Source: Branchiostoma floridae
Taxonomy: Eukaryota > Chordata > Leptocardii > Amphioxiformes > Branchiostomatidae
Direction: 5' to 3'
Assembly: GCF_000003815.2 (NCBI RefSeq)
Contig: NC_049994.1
Coordinates: forward strand, 13,032,382 to 13,096,381
Length of the DNA stretch: 64,000 nucleotides
The notes under the pieces are model-generated. The model saw nothing but the letters and a program-made list of their open reading frames with translations. It was not told the origin of the DNA and searched no databases. The position numbers and the translations under genes were made by a program. Every line of letters starts with the position of its first letter. Within the stretch, counting starts at the first letter, position 1. This document shows, one piece after another, positions 21,202 to 32,250 of the stretch.

Positions 21202-24200
21202 GTAAGAATCTTATACAATATGTCTTTCTAGACCTTTCTAGTCTCTACCAGACTCCGGCCTGGCCGAATAGTAATAGGGGACTTTGGCCAAGTTAGGAAT
21301 AAAAGCCTAGTAGGAGGTAATTGGCCGGCGATTAGACGCGGGATATACTGCAAAAGATTGTCAGTGACTGAAAGCCCATGGCAACTTATTTGTCCCTGTT
21401 TGGCCAAATTGTTCTTTTTTTAATCCAGCTGACCAAGGATAAAAGCTCCTTGAGCTGACACGTCTGATTGAAGACTAATATCTGTCAGAAATGATATGCA
21501 TGTTCTCCGAAAAGATTCTGACATCCTGCAGTATGGTTTGAATGCGATACAATTCTGCACCGTTGAACCCCTAGATGTTTTTGGATAATAGTACGTTTTC
21601 GTGTTGTTGGTTTCTCTAATCTCCGAGAAGATGTATATAAGGGATAAAATTTGTAGGGTCGGGTTCAGTCTAAAACTTATGCGTGTTTACTTTTGAGATT
21701 GAGTTTTTTTGTACATCTTTCTGGTAGTCCTAGATTTCTTCCTAAATCCCCACTCTCCATGAGGATAAAGAGCAATATGACCAGAGGAAAGATTAATGCA
21801 ATCTTCAAAAACATACGAACACGCGTAAACCGCCGAGACGGTCCCGTACATCTTCTTGGAGAGACTAATCTAGTATGCCTTGTGTATGAGTAGAGCTTCA
21901 GATTTTGCCACCTTCGAGTTTAAGTACAATGATTTGTGGAAGTGTCGCAAATTTGGGCCTTTATCATAAACTTTCCTTTGAACAAATGTTGCACACACTT
22001 CTGTGTTCAACGGACCCGAAAGTGCGCTGTCGTCACAGAAAGACAATGCGGCTGACTTCTTTGATTGTTCCAAGGAGGTTCGTTTGAACTCCTTGATTGT
22101 TCTAAACACTGATTGGTATTTTAACTACTGATTGCTTAAAATCGCAGCTTTCGCAGTGAGACAAAAAGTGTGAGATACGAGACCAAACACGTGGAGTTTA
22201 AGGTCTAGTCCGTGTGGTAGCCATGGAAACGGTCGTCATGGCTACACCATGTCATCGTGTGTACCGATTCTACTTTCTCCGGCGGAAGTGTAATCGTGAC
22301 ATCCAACCCGCCACTATGTAAACAATTTACACTAACTTGCGCATGCTCTTCGCAGAACCCCCAGTGCGTACAACCAAGAAGGTTAAAATCCTTCGTACAT
22401 CCTAGCCTCCTTCCACGAGCGCTGGCGGTTATTGTTGGATGGAAGCCGGCCAGTTTAAGTTTTTTACACATGGGCCATGTCTTGCGAAGGTCGTGTGTGC
22501 ACCCGTTGTATATGTTAAAATTCGCGAATCAGCGCTCATGGAAGGCCGCGAAGGCGGATACCTTCCGAAAAGTTTTGTTAAACATTCAAACATAGTGATG
22601 GTTGGGTAAAAGTCACAGAGTTCGCTCAAAACTGTCCTGGCATTTTGCCCAGCTTTAGGCAAATTAGGACGAGAAGAGTGATGTACCGTCTGGAAATCAT
22701 TCAGACTAAACCCCGAAACACTTTCACAGGAAACTCGTCAAAACAAATCGAACAAAAACTACAAAGGGCGTTTTTCCAAAAGCAAATTAAAGACCCGGTG
22801 TGTTTTGTGGTTTCTACCGCCTTCTAGTTGTGCGATTCTCTTGAGTCTTGTCTTACGGAAACGCTCCTCTCCAAAGAGGCCAATCAGAGTTTGGTGGAGA
22901 CGATTTGGGGCTATTTTTCTGTCCCGTTTTCTGTCCATACTCCCACAAACGTAACATATGTCTATTTGGCCAATTCTAGTATTTTCCAGGGACATGTGGA
23001 GCCAGCTGGTAGAGGTTAATATACCTGCTTTAGATAATGAGCATTCCGTCTCAGCGTGGGATATTGAAGCACTGCCAGTTGTGACTACGTGAAGAGAATA
23101 TTCTCCAAGCTCCTCTCAGTGAGAGGACCGAGCAGGTAATAAAAATCCCGACTAGTACTACATCTCTGCGACTCAACCTCTGCTTGGAGAATATGACGAG
23201 AAGGCCACGGAAAGAAAACATGATTACTGTGTGAAGGACGATAATGACTACGAATCCTTCAGTCCTCGCTAGAAATCACAAACATCCTGTCAATGTGTGA
23301 AAAACAATGGCATACATCCTTCACATTGTCATGAACTACTGTGGGATGTTTTCTTAACCGTGCCAGCTGACAGGATATGTTTTATGAACAACAACGTTAA
23401 CTTTTGATGGACCGTGTCCAGATAAACTGATCCAAAAAAACTATCAAAACGAACGGCACCATGAAGAATTTACACAACTACAGACGTTCAACGACTTCGT
23501 TTCAAATACCGATAGATTGTTAGTTCCACTATATGTCGGAGAAGAAACTATATGTCGTTGTATGTAAGCACTCTAACATTACTTGTTAGATTGTTTATTT
23601 ATAAGAAGCTCAAGTCAGCCTACAGGACGCTTTTCATTGAAGTTATGATGGAAGAGGTTAGGGTGACGGCCAGACAAAATATATCGAAGAAGGTACGAAA
23701 GTAACGATGGACAGAATAGAGTGAAAGCTGGTAAAAGGTATGTGTCCGTCCATTTTAGGTAATTTCTTCACTACAAATTGTAATTTGAACAATCTTTTAT
23801 TCCGTTTCTAGCTGCACCCCCTAAGCCAGGAGTCTGCCCTCCCATCCCGCCCAGGGCAGTCGGCATCTGCGCTGACACCTGCTCCGTGGACGCACACTGC
23901 GGCGGGGAGGAGAAGTGCTGCCGTAACAGCTGCGGGGCCTTTACGTGTTCGCCGCCCGCTGACGTCACGACCCCGTCTCCACGGGCCACGCCTACCGACG
24001 GGCAGGACGTCCTGCCTACCGATTCGCAGCCTGGGAACGAGAGCATCGCGCCGACCGCTGCCGAAGAAGGTCCTCTCGGAAGGGGCTTGTTCCCAGATGG
24101 CGCTGTGGACGTTGAAGAGGGTCCCGTCGAAATTACCGAATTACCAACAACAACAGCCAAAGCTAAAACAACGACAACCGAAGCTACAACAGCAACAACA

Positions 24201-26500
24201 ACAACGGCAACAACTACTCAGCAACCATCAACAACAACAACTGTAGCCACAACTGCTGCTGCAGCCACCCGTGCTCCTGTAGTGCGCCCCCTACCGACCC
24301 GGGAACAACGGTGCAGCCTACAGCCCGATGTCGGTCCCTGCCGAGGATCCTTTCGCCGTTTTTATTACAACATTAAGGTGAGCGTTCTACTCACATATGG
24401 CGACAGATACCTTGATTAAAACAATAAAAGCGAACTTAAATATGATAACTGTTATTCAACTTTCGAGGAACTACGGAAAGTTGTGCATATATAGAATAGA
24501 AACTTACCAACTTTTAGACAATGTAACCGTACTATATTCCTCCTAATCATGTTACAGCATAATCAAATTTTACGACAGTACCATAAAATGTGACTGTTGA
24601 TCTTTCAGACTGGATCCTGCAAGCCATTTGGCTATGGCGGTTGCCTGGGTAACGCGAACAACTTCAGGACTGTGGAAGACTGCGAAAATGCCTGTCGGCC
24701 TGTCAAAGAAGGTACATTGTGTATTACAAACTGTACTGTTATACATTAGTTATTAATTCATTGGTTGATTAAGTTTTTACGTAGCCACTTCAGATTCATT
24801 GTTTTAGAAAGGAGAAACAGCAAATTTATTAGAAAGGAGAGTAAGATTGTCATTTTTTGTTGCCATACATTCTAAAGTGATCACAGCTTTCTAGATCACA
24901 TATAACGTTATGGATGATGTGTACAAACCAATCTAACTCCACCCTCTACTTTTAGATGATGGACAGACAGATGTCTGCCCGCCATGCCAGGAATTTGGCT
25001 CTCTCAAGCCGCTCTACTGCAGCAAACGCTTCAGTAAGATTCATCTTCATGATGTACATATATATAGCTCTATCATATCAGAACTTTATAACTCACAGGC
25101 TTTCGTCATTTTGCCGGTTACAAAATAACTGATGTGAACCGTATATATGGCCCACTGCAGTTTTATGCACTGTATACAAGAACACGTTTGACAAATGTTT
25201 ACGATAGTAACAAACAGACAGATGATAACGTAGTAAATTGATGCGCAAGCGGGTGTCACCAATATACGTAATCGAATTCTCATGGCCTTAGGCCATGTTG
25301 ATTTGATTATATGGATGACATCCGCGCTCGCACCAATTTTCGGCCGTTTCCAAAAAAAAAAGTTTTCGACCACACAATAAGTTGTGCAAAGCAGCTGTAA
25401 AATGAGCACAAATATTCTGTAGATTGAAAACAAAAGTATCAGAAAACAGATAACTAATCATAGTCTAATGCCATAGAATGCCAAAATGAATCTAAAGTCA
25501 AAGAATAAGATGTGAAAGGACAGAAAGAAAAAAATCTACTGTTGGTAGGGGGAGGTACCAGTACAGAAAATTCAGGTCCCGTTCAGGTCCAGAGGATCAT
25601 TTTCAGGTCCAGATCTGAACCTGGACCTGATTGTCTGTGGAAACTTGAGAACTGGCAATACTCAAAACAATGGTAATTGGTCAGTTTTGCTACAAAGGAA
25701 TCTGTTTGGTGGATTATTGGACTCCCACTGGCATTTAAAAATCTCATCTCCAAGAAATAGAGGCTAACTGTCTCTGTACCTTTCACTGTAGAAACTTGGT
25801 ACAATTGACTATAAACTCTACTTGACTTCCTCTTGTTGTCTTCTTGGCCGCCGGTAAGACCCCAAATGCCTGCCGACATAGTGTGTCCATTTTGTAATTG
25901 GCGAAACCTGTTCCTCTGATTTTTTTCCAGGTGTTTTTTTTTTCGGATTGGTCCAAGAAGAATTAAAATGTCTTGCACCCGTATAATGTACTGGTCCCTA
26001 CACCTAACTGTTGGTATACCATACTATGTGTGTTTAGTCCTATGTTAAACCTTCCTGGCCACTTTGATTTCATGTATACTGGAGGCAACTTTTTTTTTTG
26101 GCCAAACTTTTTTTTATTCGCTCGCTCGCATCAGTTATGGAGTTCCCAGAGGATGTCATCCATATAATCAAATCAACATGGCCTTACCGAAAGAAAAAAG
26201 TTCTCTTACTTGAATTTGAAGCAACATCGCATTGCAACGCACCTTCTCATCCACTCTTCTCTATTTCGTCCCTCAGTTATGACAGCAGAGGTGCGGGACG
26301 TGTTCCCTTCCGGTGACGTCACTGTGGCAAACCTGCAGGTGCACAGGCTGAATATCTACCGCCAGGGGTCGCTGCGGCTCAGGGGACGGTCCTACTTCCC
26401 GCAACGCTTCAGAACGCAGGTGGTCCTGCCGAACCAGGATGGGGACTGCGCGTGTGCATCCCTGACTGTTGGTAAGCTGCATTTCAGTACGTGTGTGTGT

Positions 26501-26550
<50 letters not shown>

Positions 26551-27043
26551 GTTTGTGTGTGTGTGTGTGTGTGTGAGTGTGCGTGTGTGTGTGTGTGTGT
26601 GTGTTTGTGCATGCACGTGTGTCCTCGTCGACTAGATGGACGAACGACACATGTATGTATGTGTGACGGTGTATCACCACTTACTGTGTTTATGTGTCTG
26701 TGTGTGTGTGTGCGCGTCTGTGTTTGTGTGTATGCGCGCGCGTATGCGTGTATGTGTGTATGCGTATCTTTAATTTCTGTATATGCCTGTGTATGTGTGG
26801 CTTTGTATGAGTGTGTGAGCGCGCGCGAACTAAGATTATTGCTGTGTCGTAGAACCCTATCAAAGCAACTTCTTAATGTCTTCCCCCCTAGGACAAGAAT
26901 ACATCTTCATGGGTGACAGAGTCAACAGCAGTGGCGCTGGCATCATTGGCGAAGGAGATTACGTTCGCGCGGTAAACAGTGAGAACTCACGAGAGTTGGC
27001 CAACCTGTACCGCATGGGTCGCAATGTCGTCTGCAGGGTCTGA
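20972..27043 (+). CDS. secreted WAP-Kunitz-NTR protein (WFIKKN-like), complete, 395 residues
   Basis: Exons 20972-21065 (or 21108-21201), 23812-24377, 24609-24711, 24956-25033, 26277-26471 and 26892-27043 join in phase to 396 codons. Residues 1-20 are a signal peptide. A WAP four-disulfide core follows (~40-77, eight cysteines, [11 protein letters not shown]). Next is a Thr-rich, probably O-glycosylated linker, then a Kunitz domain (~199-249) with six cysteines and P1 Arg after GPC, which predicts inhibition of trypsin-like serine proteases. The C terminus (~258-395) is an NTR module starting VCPPC and ending VVCRV. Vertebrate WFIKKN proteins add follistatin, Ig and a second Kunitz domain, absent here; they bind TGF-beta ligands, but that role cannot be inferred for this shorter architecture. 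The Kunitz domain is split by an intron after YYNIK. Confidence 0.88.
26489..26616 (+). repeat. (TG)n/(CG)n microsatellite in the last intron
   Basis: Alternating purine-pyrimidine tract with a central gcgcgcgcgcgcg run between TG runs; a weaker TG-rich continuation runs to about 26830. It has strong Z-DNA potential and lies between the two NTR exons. Confidence 0.95.
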
Positions 27044-27556
27044 ACATCTGTGCCAGTTCAAGGGCAAATGAAGGACACTAACCTAATCTTCAAGTAGATG
27101 TACGGTTGGATGAACAAAATGAAGTGTGCACCAACTTTTGTTGCAAAAGACAGGTTTTACGGTCCTTTGCTGTTGTTTGTATATTTTGTTCGTTTGCTTT
27201 GTTTTCATATATGATGTTCTTCGTATGATTAGTTGGTAAATATGCAGAGCTAGTTTGTGGAAATTGTATGCTTACCACTGCCACTGCAAGTACGAGACAG
27301 TTAGAAACCCATGGCCAGCGTTTTTGTATTAAAACAAAAATGTTGCGAACAAATGTACCGTGCGTCATGCTATACATGACAGTGCGATTGTCATGGTAGT
27401 ACGACTGTGTTCACAATATTTAAGAAAACGGAGAGAAAGATAAAACTTCCCCTACGAACGGCAAATGTACCGAATGTTCAGTGTTAAGTAATGCTGACGT
27501 GGATGTTACGTTGAGATCATGTCTCGATAGTACATTCTAGGTACTGAATTTGTCGA

Positions 27557-27562
27557 AATAAA
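27557..27562 (+). promoter_or_regulatory. poly(A) signal of the WAP-Kunitz-NTR gene
   Basis: AATAAA 514 bp past the stop codon, the first clear signal on this strand before the convergent gene. Confidence 0.55.
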
Positions 27563-27879
27563 GAAAGTAAAAAGATAATACCCATTTGCAGTTATTTTAG
27601 CGTAAGAGAAAATATAAAGCCAAGGACACCCACGTATTAAAGCTAAGAGTCTGTGTTATTGAAAAATACAATCACTGAAATCAATTAAACATAATGAATA
27701 TAGGGAATGTTAATTTGATTGGCAACTGCCATTTACTTAGTTTAGAACTGTCCTTTTAAATCTACTAAGAATGACATACACCATTCTACTACTAACTTTA
27801 TAGAGACAGTAAGATGATATTCTGTGCAAATTATCTATGTAAATAAAAAAGTCGGACTCTCTATCATGTTTCAATAAAT

Positions 27880-27885
27880 TTTATT
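27880..27885 (-). promoter_or_regulatory. poly(A) signal of the minus-strand peptide gene
   Basis: TTTATT on the plus strand (AATAAA on minus), about 285 bp past the stop of the 92-residue precursor. The two convergent genes would end about 320 bp apart. Confidence 0.5.
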
Positions 27886-28168
27886 GAACAAACATTTAGA
27901 AAGTTCACAAAATGCTGTACACTTATACATTAATATCATCTATACACTGACATTGTATTCTTGTTACAAAAATGACTTGTTGTAAGTCAACTGAAATAAT
28001 CAAAATTCCGATAAAACAACCCAAGTTGTTTTACCATTCAGTTGTTTAAGCTAAATAACAATACATGTTACGTCAAAGGAAGAACACTAGGCGAAACAGA
28101 CATCGACATTTTGGTTTTCAACCTGCTCCTTTGGCGTTGTAAAATTTCAGTTGTTCCGGTCTGGCAGG

Positions 28169-28701
28169 TCACCGTTTCCTAGCGTCTCCGGGGGCCCCTT
28201 CGAGTGTGTCCTCCACTTCCATGTTCTCTAGTCCTTGTGTATTCCACTGTTGATCGCTGGCCTCATCAAGTTCCTCCAGGAGCGACCTCGCCTCTTCCAC
28301 AACCTCCCTCAACTCTGAGTCAGCTGGACGGGTAAAGGAAAGACAGATATCATGAGACAGCTGTACTGTGACAAAAAAGTCGTAACATAATCATAGTACA
28401 TAGACCCGGGATGGCGTTGGTTAAATGTGTAGTGCAGAAATTCATTCGTAAAGAATATATTGTAAACACCAAAACAGCAATGTTTTCTTCCAGCAATATA
28501 AGTAGAAACATTATTTTCTACTAACATACAACGTCTATATAAAATGTTGGTCTAAATATTTTTGACCAAAAACATACCATCTGCATCGACATCCAGACGA
28601 CCCCTTCTGCGCCTGCGCCGACGCCTCCATCCCTCGGAGTCGTCGATCAGCGTTGCCATGACAACCATCGTCACCAGCATCATGCAGACAAACAGCTTCA
28701 T
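28169..28701 (-). CDS. small secreted peptide precursor with poly-Arg block, 92 residues
   Basis: Exon 1 is 28701-28578 and exon 2 is 28323-28169, with donor G|GTATGTT and acceptor GTCCAG|C and in-frame phases. The ATG follows an acceptor (CCGCACAG at 28716-28715), so a 5' UTR exon lies upstream. Residues 1-24 form a signal peptide (MKLFVCMMLVTMVVMATLID then DSEG). Then comes a Trp plus eight arginines and GRLDVDADAD, then an acidic amphipathic segment (LREVVEEARSLLEELDEA) and a C-terminal RKR. A cationic segment followed by an acidic pro-region resembles some animal antimicrobial-peptide or neuropeptide precursors, but no family is recognised and mature boundaries are guesses. Confidence 0.7.
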
Positions 28702-28714
28702 GGTGCAGCTTCAG

Positions 28715-29218
28715 CTGTGCGGAGGGGAAACAAAATTATCATGATTATTTAAGTCAGTTTCATCGTTGGTAAGCTGAAGACTACACGAACTCACTACAAA
28801 TCTGCCCAACAAACTACAGGGATCAAATTGACACAGGGATCGATCAGATGGTGGGAAGGACATCACTTTTTATATGGCTATAGAAGAAACTAGACCTTTT
28901 CTATTTAGAAGTTGATACCATAACCATTCGACTAAGAACCATAAGATTTTCTTTGATTTAGGCAATGTGCTAGAAATGATTTTCATCAAGTGGTTTGATT
29001 TTGCACGTTTTGAACAATATCTCACAACATCTTCCATCAAGTCTCGCTAAAAACAGTAGGAAAAAGTATGGCTCGTTTGACATGTACAAAAACAAAGGAA
29101 ATTGATATCAAATAACATGTTGCTAAGAGTTTGATACTAGGTAATGAAACTAAAACACGACAAAAATATAGCGCGTATGGTACGTACAGAAAGAAAATCG
29201 GACAATAACATGGTAAGA
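28715..29218. other. upstream region of the peptide gene
   Basis: AT-rich DNA expected to contain the 5' UTR exon and promoter of the minus-strand peptide gene; I cannot place either. No other feature seen. Confidence 0.4.
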
Positions 29219-29318
29219 NNNNNNNNNNNNNNNNNNNNNNNNNNNNNNNNNNNNNNNNNNNNNNNNNNNNNNNNNNNNNNNNNNNNNNNNNNNNNNNNNN
29301 NNNNNNNNNNNNNNNNNN
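29219..29318. other. assembly gap (100 N)
   Basis: Gap exactly at the left outer edge of the giant inverted repeat; it hides the true end and any target-site duplication. Confidence 0.99.
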
Positions 29319-29370
29319 GTAACCCGGAGGCCGGACCCCTGACTCAGTCTTTATTCGTTCATCTTGATCA

Positions 29371-30277
29371 GGAGTTTATTGCTGCACCAGTACGGAGGAG
29401 CTTTATTGCTGCACCAGTACGGGGGAGCTTTATTGCTGCACCAGTACGGAGGAGCTTTATTGCTGCACCAGTACGGGGGAGCTTTATTGCTGCACCAGCG
29501 CGGGGGAGCTTTATTGCTGCACCAGTACGGGGGAGCTTTATTGCTGCACCAGTGCGGGGGAGCTTTATTGCTGCACCAGTGCGGGGGAGCTTTATTGCTG
29601 CACCAGTGCGGGGGAGCTTTATTGCTGCACCAGTGCGGGGGAGCTTTATTGCTGCACCAGTGCGGGGGAGCTTTATTGCTGCACCAGTACGGAGAGGTTT
29701 ATTGCTTCACCAGTACGGGGGAGCTTTATTGCTGCACCAGTGCGGGGGAGCTTTATTGCTGCACCAGCGCGGGGGAGCTTTATTGCTGCACCAGTACGGG
29801 GGAGCTTTATTGCTGCACCAGTGCGGGGGAGCTTTATTGCTGCACCAGTGCGGGGGAGCTTTATTGCTGCACCAGTGCGGGGGAGCTTTATTGCTGCACC
29901 AGTGCGGGGGAGCTTTATTGCTGGACCAGTGCGGGGGAGCTTTATTGCTGCACCAGTGCGGGGGAGCTTTATTGCTGCACCAGTGCGGGGGAGCTTTATT
30001 GCTGGACCAGTGCGGGGGAGCTTTATTGCTGCACCAGTGCGGGGGAGCTTTATTGCTGCACCAGCACGAGGGAGCTTTATTGCTGCACCAGTACGGGGGA
30101 GCTTTATTGCTGCACCAGTGCGGGGGAGCTTTATTGCTGCACCAGTACGGGGGAGCTTTATTGCTGCACCAGTGCGGGGGAACTTTATTGCTGCACCAGT
30201 GCGGGGGAGCTTTATTGCTGGACCAGTGCGGGGGAGCTTTATTGCTGCACCAGTACGGGGGAGCTTTAGCTCCACCA
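29371..30277 (+). repeat. 27-bp tandem array, left arm
   Basis: About 33 units containing AGCTTTATTGCTGCACCAGT followed by gcggggg or acggggg. Because 27 is a multiple of three, several frames stay open on both strands (GSFIAAPVR, ALLLHQCGG, LPRTGAAIK); these are not evidence of a gene. One unit (~29690-29715) is notably diverged. Confidence 0.95.
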
Positions 30278-30364
30278 GTACGAAAATGTTGGGTCTTCTG
30301 TATTTGGGGTGATGGGCTGGTTCTTCACCAGAGTGAGGGGATAGGCTCCCTCTACCTCCCTAGC
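30278..30364 (+). repeat. unique linker block, left arm
   Basis: Contains gatgggctggttcttcacca and ggctccctctacctccctag. Its complement occurs at 39693-39755 and 40121-40200 in the right arm, and in diverged form at about 43225-43275. Confidence 0.85.
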
Positions 30365-30875
30365 CTCAGGTTTGGGCAGGTACCCACCTAAAGTCTTACA
30401 TATGGTTTGGGCAGGTACCCATGTAACGTTTGGTTGTACACCTGGTTTGGGTATGTACCCATGTAACGTTTGGTTGTTACACCTGGTTTGGGTAGGTACC
30501 CATGTAACGTTTGGTTGTTACACTTGGTTTGGGCAGGTACCCATGTAACGTTTGGTTGTTACACCTGGTTTGGGTAGGTACCCATGTAACGTTTGGTTGT
30601 TACACCTGGTTTGGGTAGGTACCCATGTAACGTTTGGTTGTTACACCTGGTTTGGGCAGGTACCCATGTAACGTTTGGTTGTTACACCTGGTTTGGGTAG
30701 TTACCCATGTAACGTTTGGTTGTTACACCTGGTTAGGGCAGGTACCCATGTAACGTTTGGTTGTTACACCTGGTTTGGGCAGCTACCCATGTAAAGTTTG
30801 GTTGTTACACCTGGTTTGGGCAGGTACCCATGTAACGTTTGGTTGTTTGACCTGGTTTGGGCAGCTACTGAATTA
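30365..30875 (+). repeat. 41-bp tandem array, left arm
   Basis: Roughly a dozen units of ggtttgggcaggtacccatg then taacgtttggttgttacacct. Each unit carries GGTACC or a close variant. The last units decay into the adjoining unique block. Confidence 0.92.
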
Positions 30876-32250
30876 AAGTCGTGGATGTGCTTGAAATGTT
30901 GTTTAGGCAGTTACCAATTTAAATTATCTGTCTGTGGTAACAGGTGTGGTAACCTGCTGTGCAATATTGACTACTGAGTGCCCGGAAAGTGGTGCTCCTA
31001 AGCTGGATAGCCAGGGACCCTAACTTGTTTGTTAGCATACTGTGCGTTTGCATCCCTGTTTGGTGGTGAGAGCCCGCGGGACAGCGAGTTCTAGTACTGG
31101 CTTGGTGGTGGTTACGTGCGATCGGAAAATGTGTGCCTCGAGCGATCGGAACCGTCTTTGACGGAATGAACGATTACGGGTGAAATTCCCACAGGCAATG
31201 GTGACTTCGGGTCAGGCCTTCCGGGTAACAGTCGGGGTGTGCAAGACTACGTCTTGAGCCGCAGCGTTAATGGGTCCCAACACCTGCGGACGAAACCTGG
31301 ATCATAAGCCCATATCGTTCAGCCAGTCAACGAACAGTCTGTCCCGTGTGAGATGGTGTATTGAACCCCGACTCATCGCACCGGGGGCAGTGATGATCAC
31401 GGAGCCAGGCAGTCCCGTGGATGGTACCCTGTAGGCCGGGGGGGTCAATCGCTGGCCCTCTGCGGTGGGTACCGGGGCTGTTGTGCTGGTTGCGGTCAGG
31501 GGCCCCTTGTCACATGTGGATCCGGCTGCACCCTAATCGGGATTGTAATACCCTCCCATCACGACGTCCTCACTGGTACACTCCGTTAGGGATGTTAATA
31601 CTGTATTGCAATAGTTGTTAGCTCACGGCCTCACTGTACCGGGGAGTGTCGGGGTGGTGGGGTGCAGTAAAAACGGTGATTGCACAGGCTGTGACTTGGG
31701 GAACTTGTGAAGGTGACGTTCAGGGGGTGGCTTCGGCTGCCCCGGGCGAGCGGATGCCGACTGCCCGTGCATCACTGTCGGTCACCTAGGCATTCGAGCG
31801 GCAGTACCGAGCAATCGGTATGGGGGTGACCGGGGATCCTATTCCTGTTCGAAGGAGCGGACGAGGACCATTGCGAACGCTACGACTGCTCCGAGGAAAG
31901 GGGTCTCTCCAGGTAGCGTGTGGCACCTGAGTGGATAGTTCCTTGGTGGGTTGTTGGACAATTTCCCTGGTTGCCTGTACGGGGGGCTTTCTCTAGAGCA
32001 TTCAGGGGTGTGGCGCACAGTCGGCATAGTCATTTAGGCCAACGCTTAGCGCATTGGGTGAGGATGGGGGCCTAATCTGTGGCCCACATTGTGAGGTCGT
32101 TATCTGTGTACTATTGTGCACGTAGGGCTTGGCTGTTAGTCCTACGGTTAGTGCGGAGTAGCCGTGGTGGAGCGAAACCACTGCCGTTTGGATTCCCAGC
32201 CGCACAGCAGACTGGCTACACTAAGTACCTCAGATCGAGATCACAGGTCA
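30876..32250. repeat. 1.4-kb unique module, left arm
   Basis: Near-exact reverse complement of 36690-38060. GC-rich, with short open frames that are not convincing as genes. It contains ccaccgcggctact-like text whose fragment also appears inside the right 32-bp array. No function visible. Confidence 0.85.

Noticed and set aside
26392-26916. Cys/Val- or Thr/His-rich frames over the TG microsatellite
   Set aside because: Artefacts of a dinucleotide repeat overlapping a real exon and intron.
29144-30391. Long open frames encoding repeated GSFIAAPVR or ALLLHQCGG in the 27-bp array
   Set aside because: The unit length is a multiple of three, so several frames on both strands stay open automatically. 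They cross an N gap, have no initiation context, and the mirror array at 40.6-41.0 kb shifts frame with 26-bp units.
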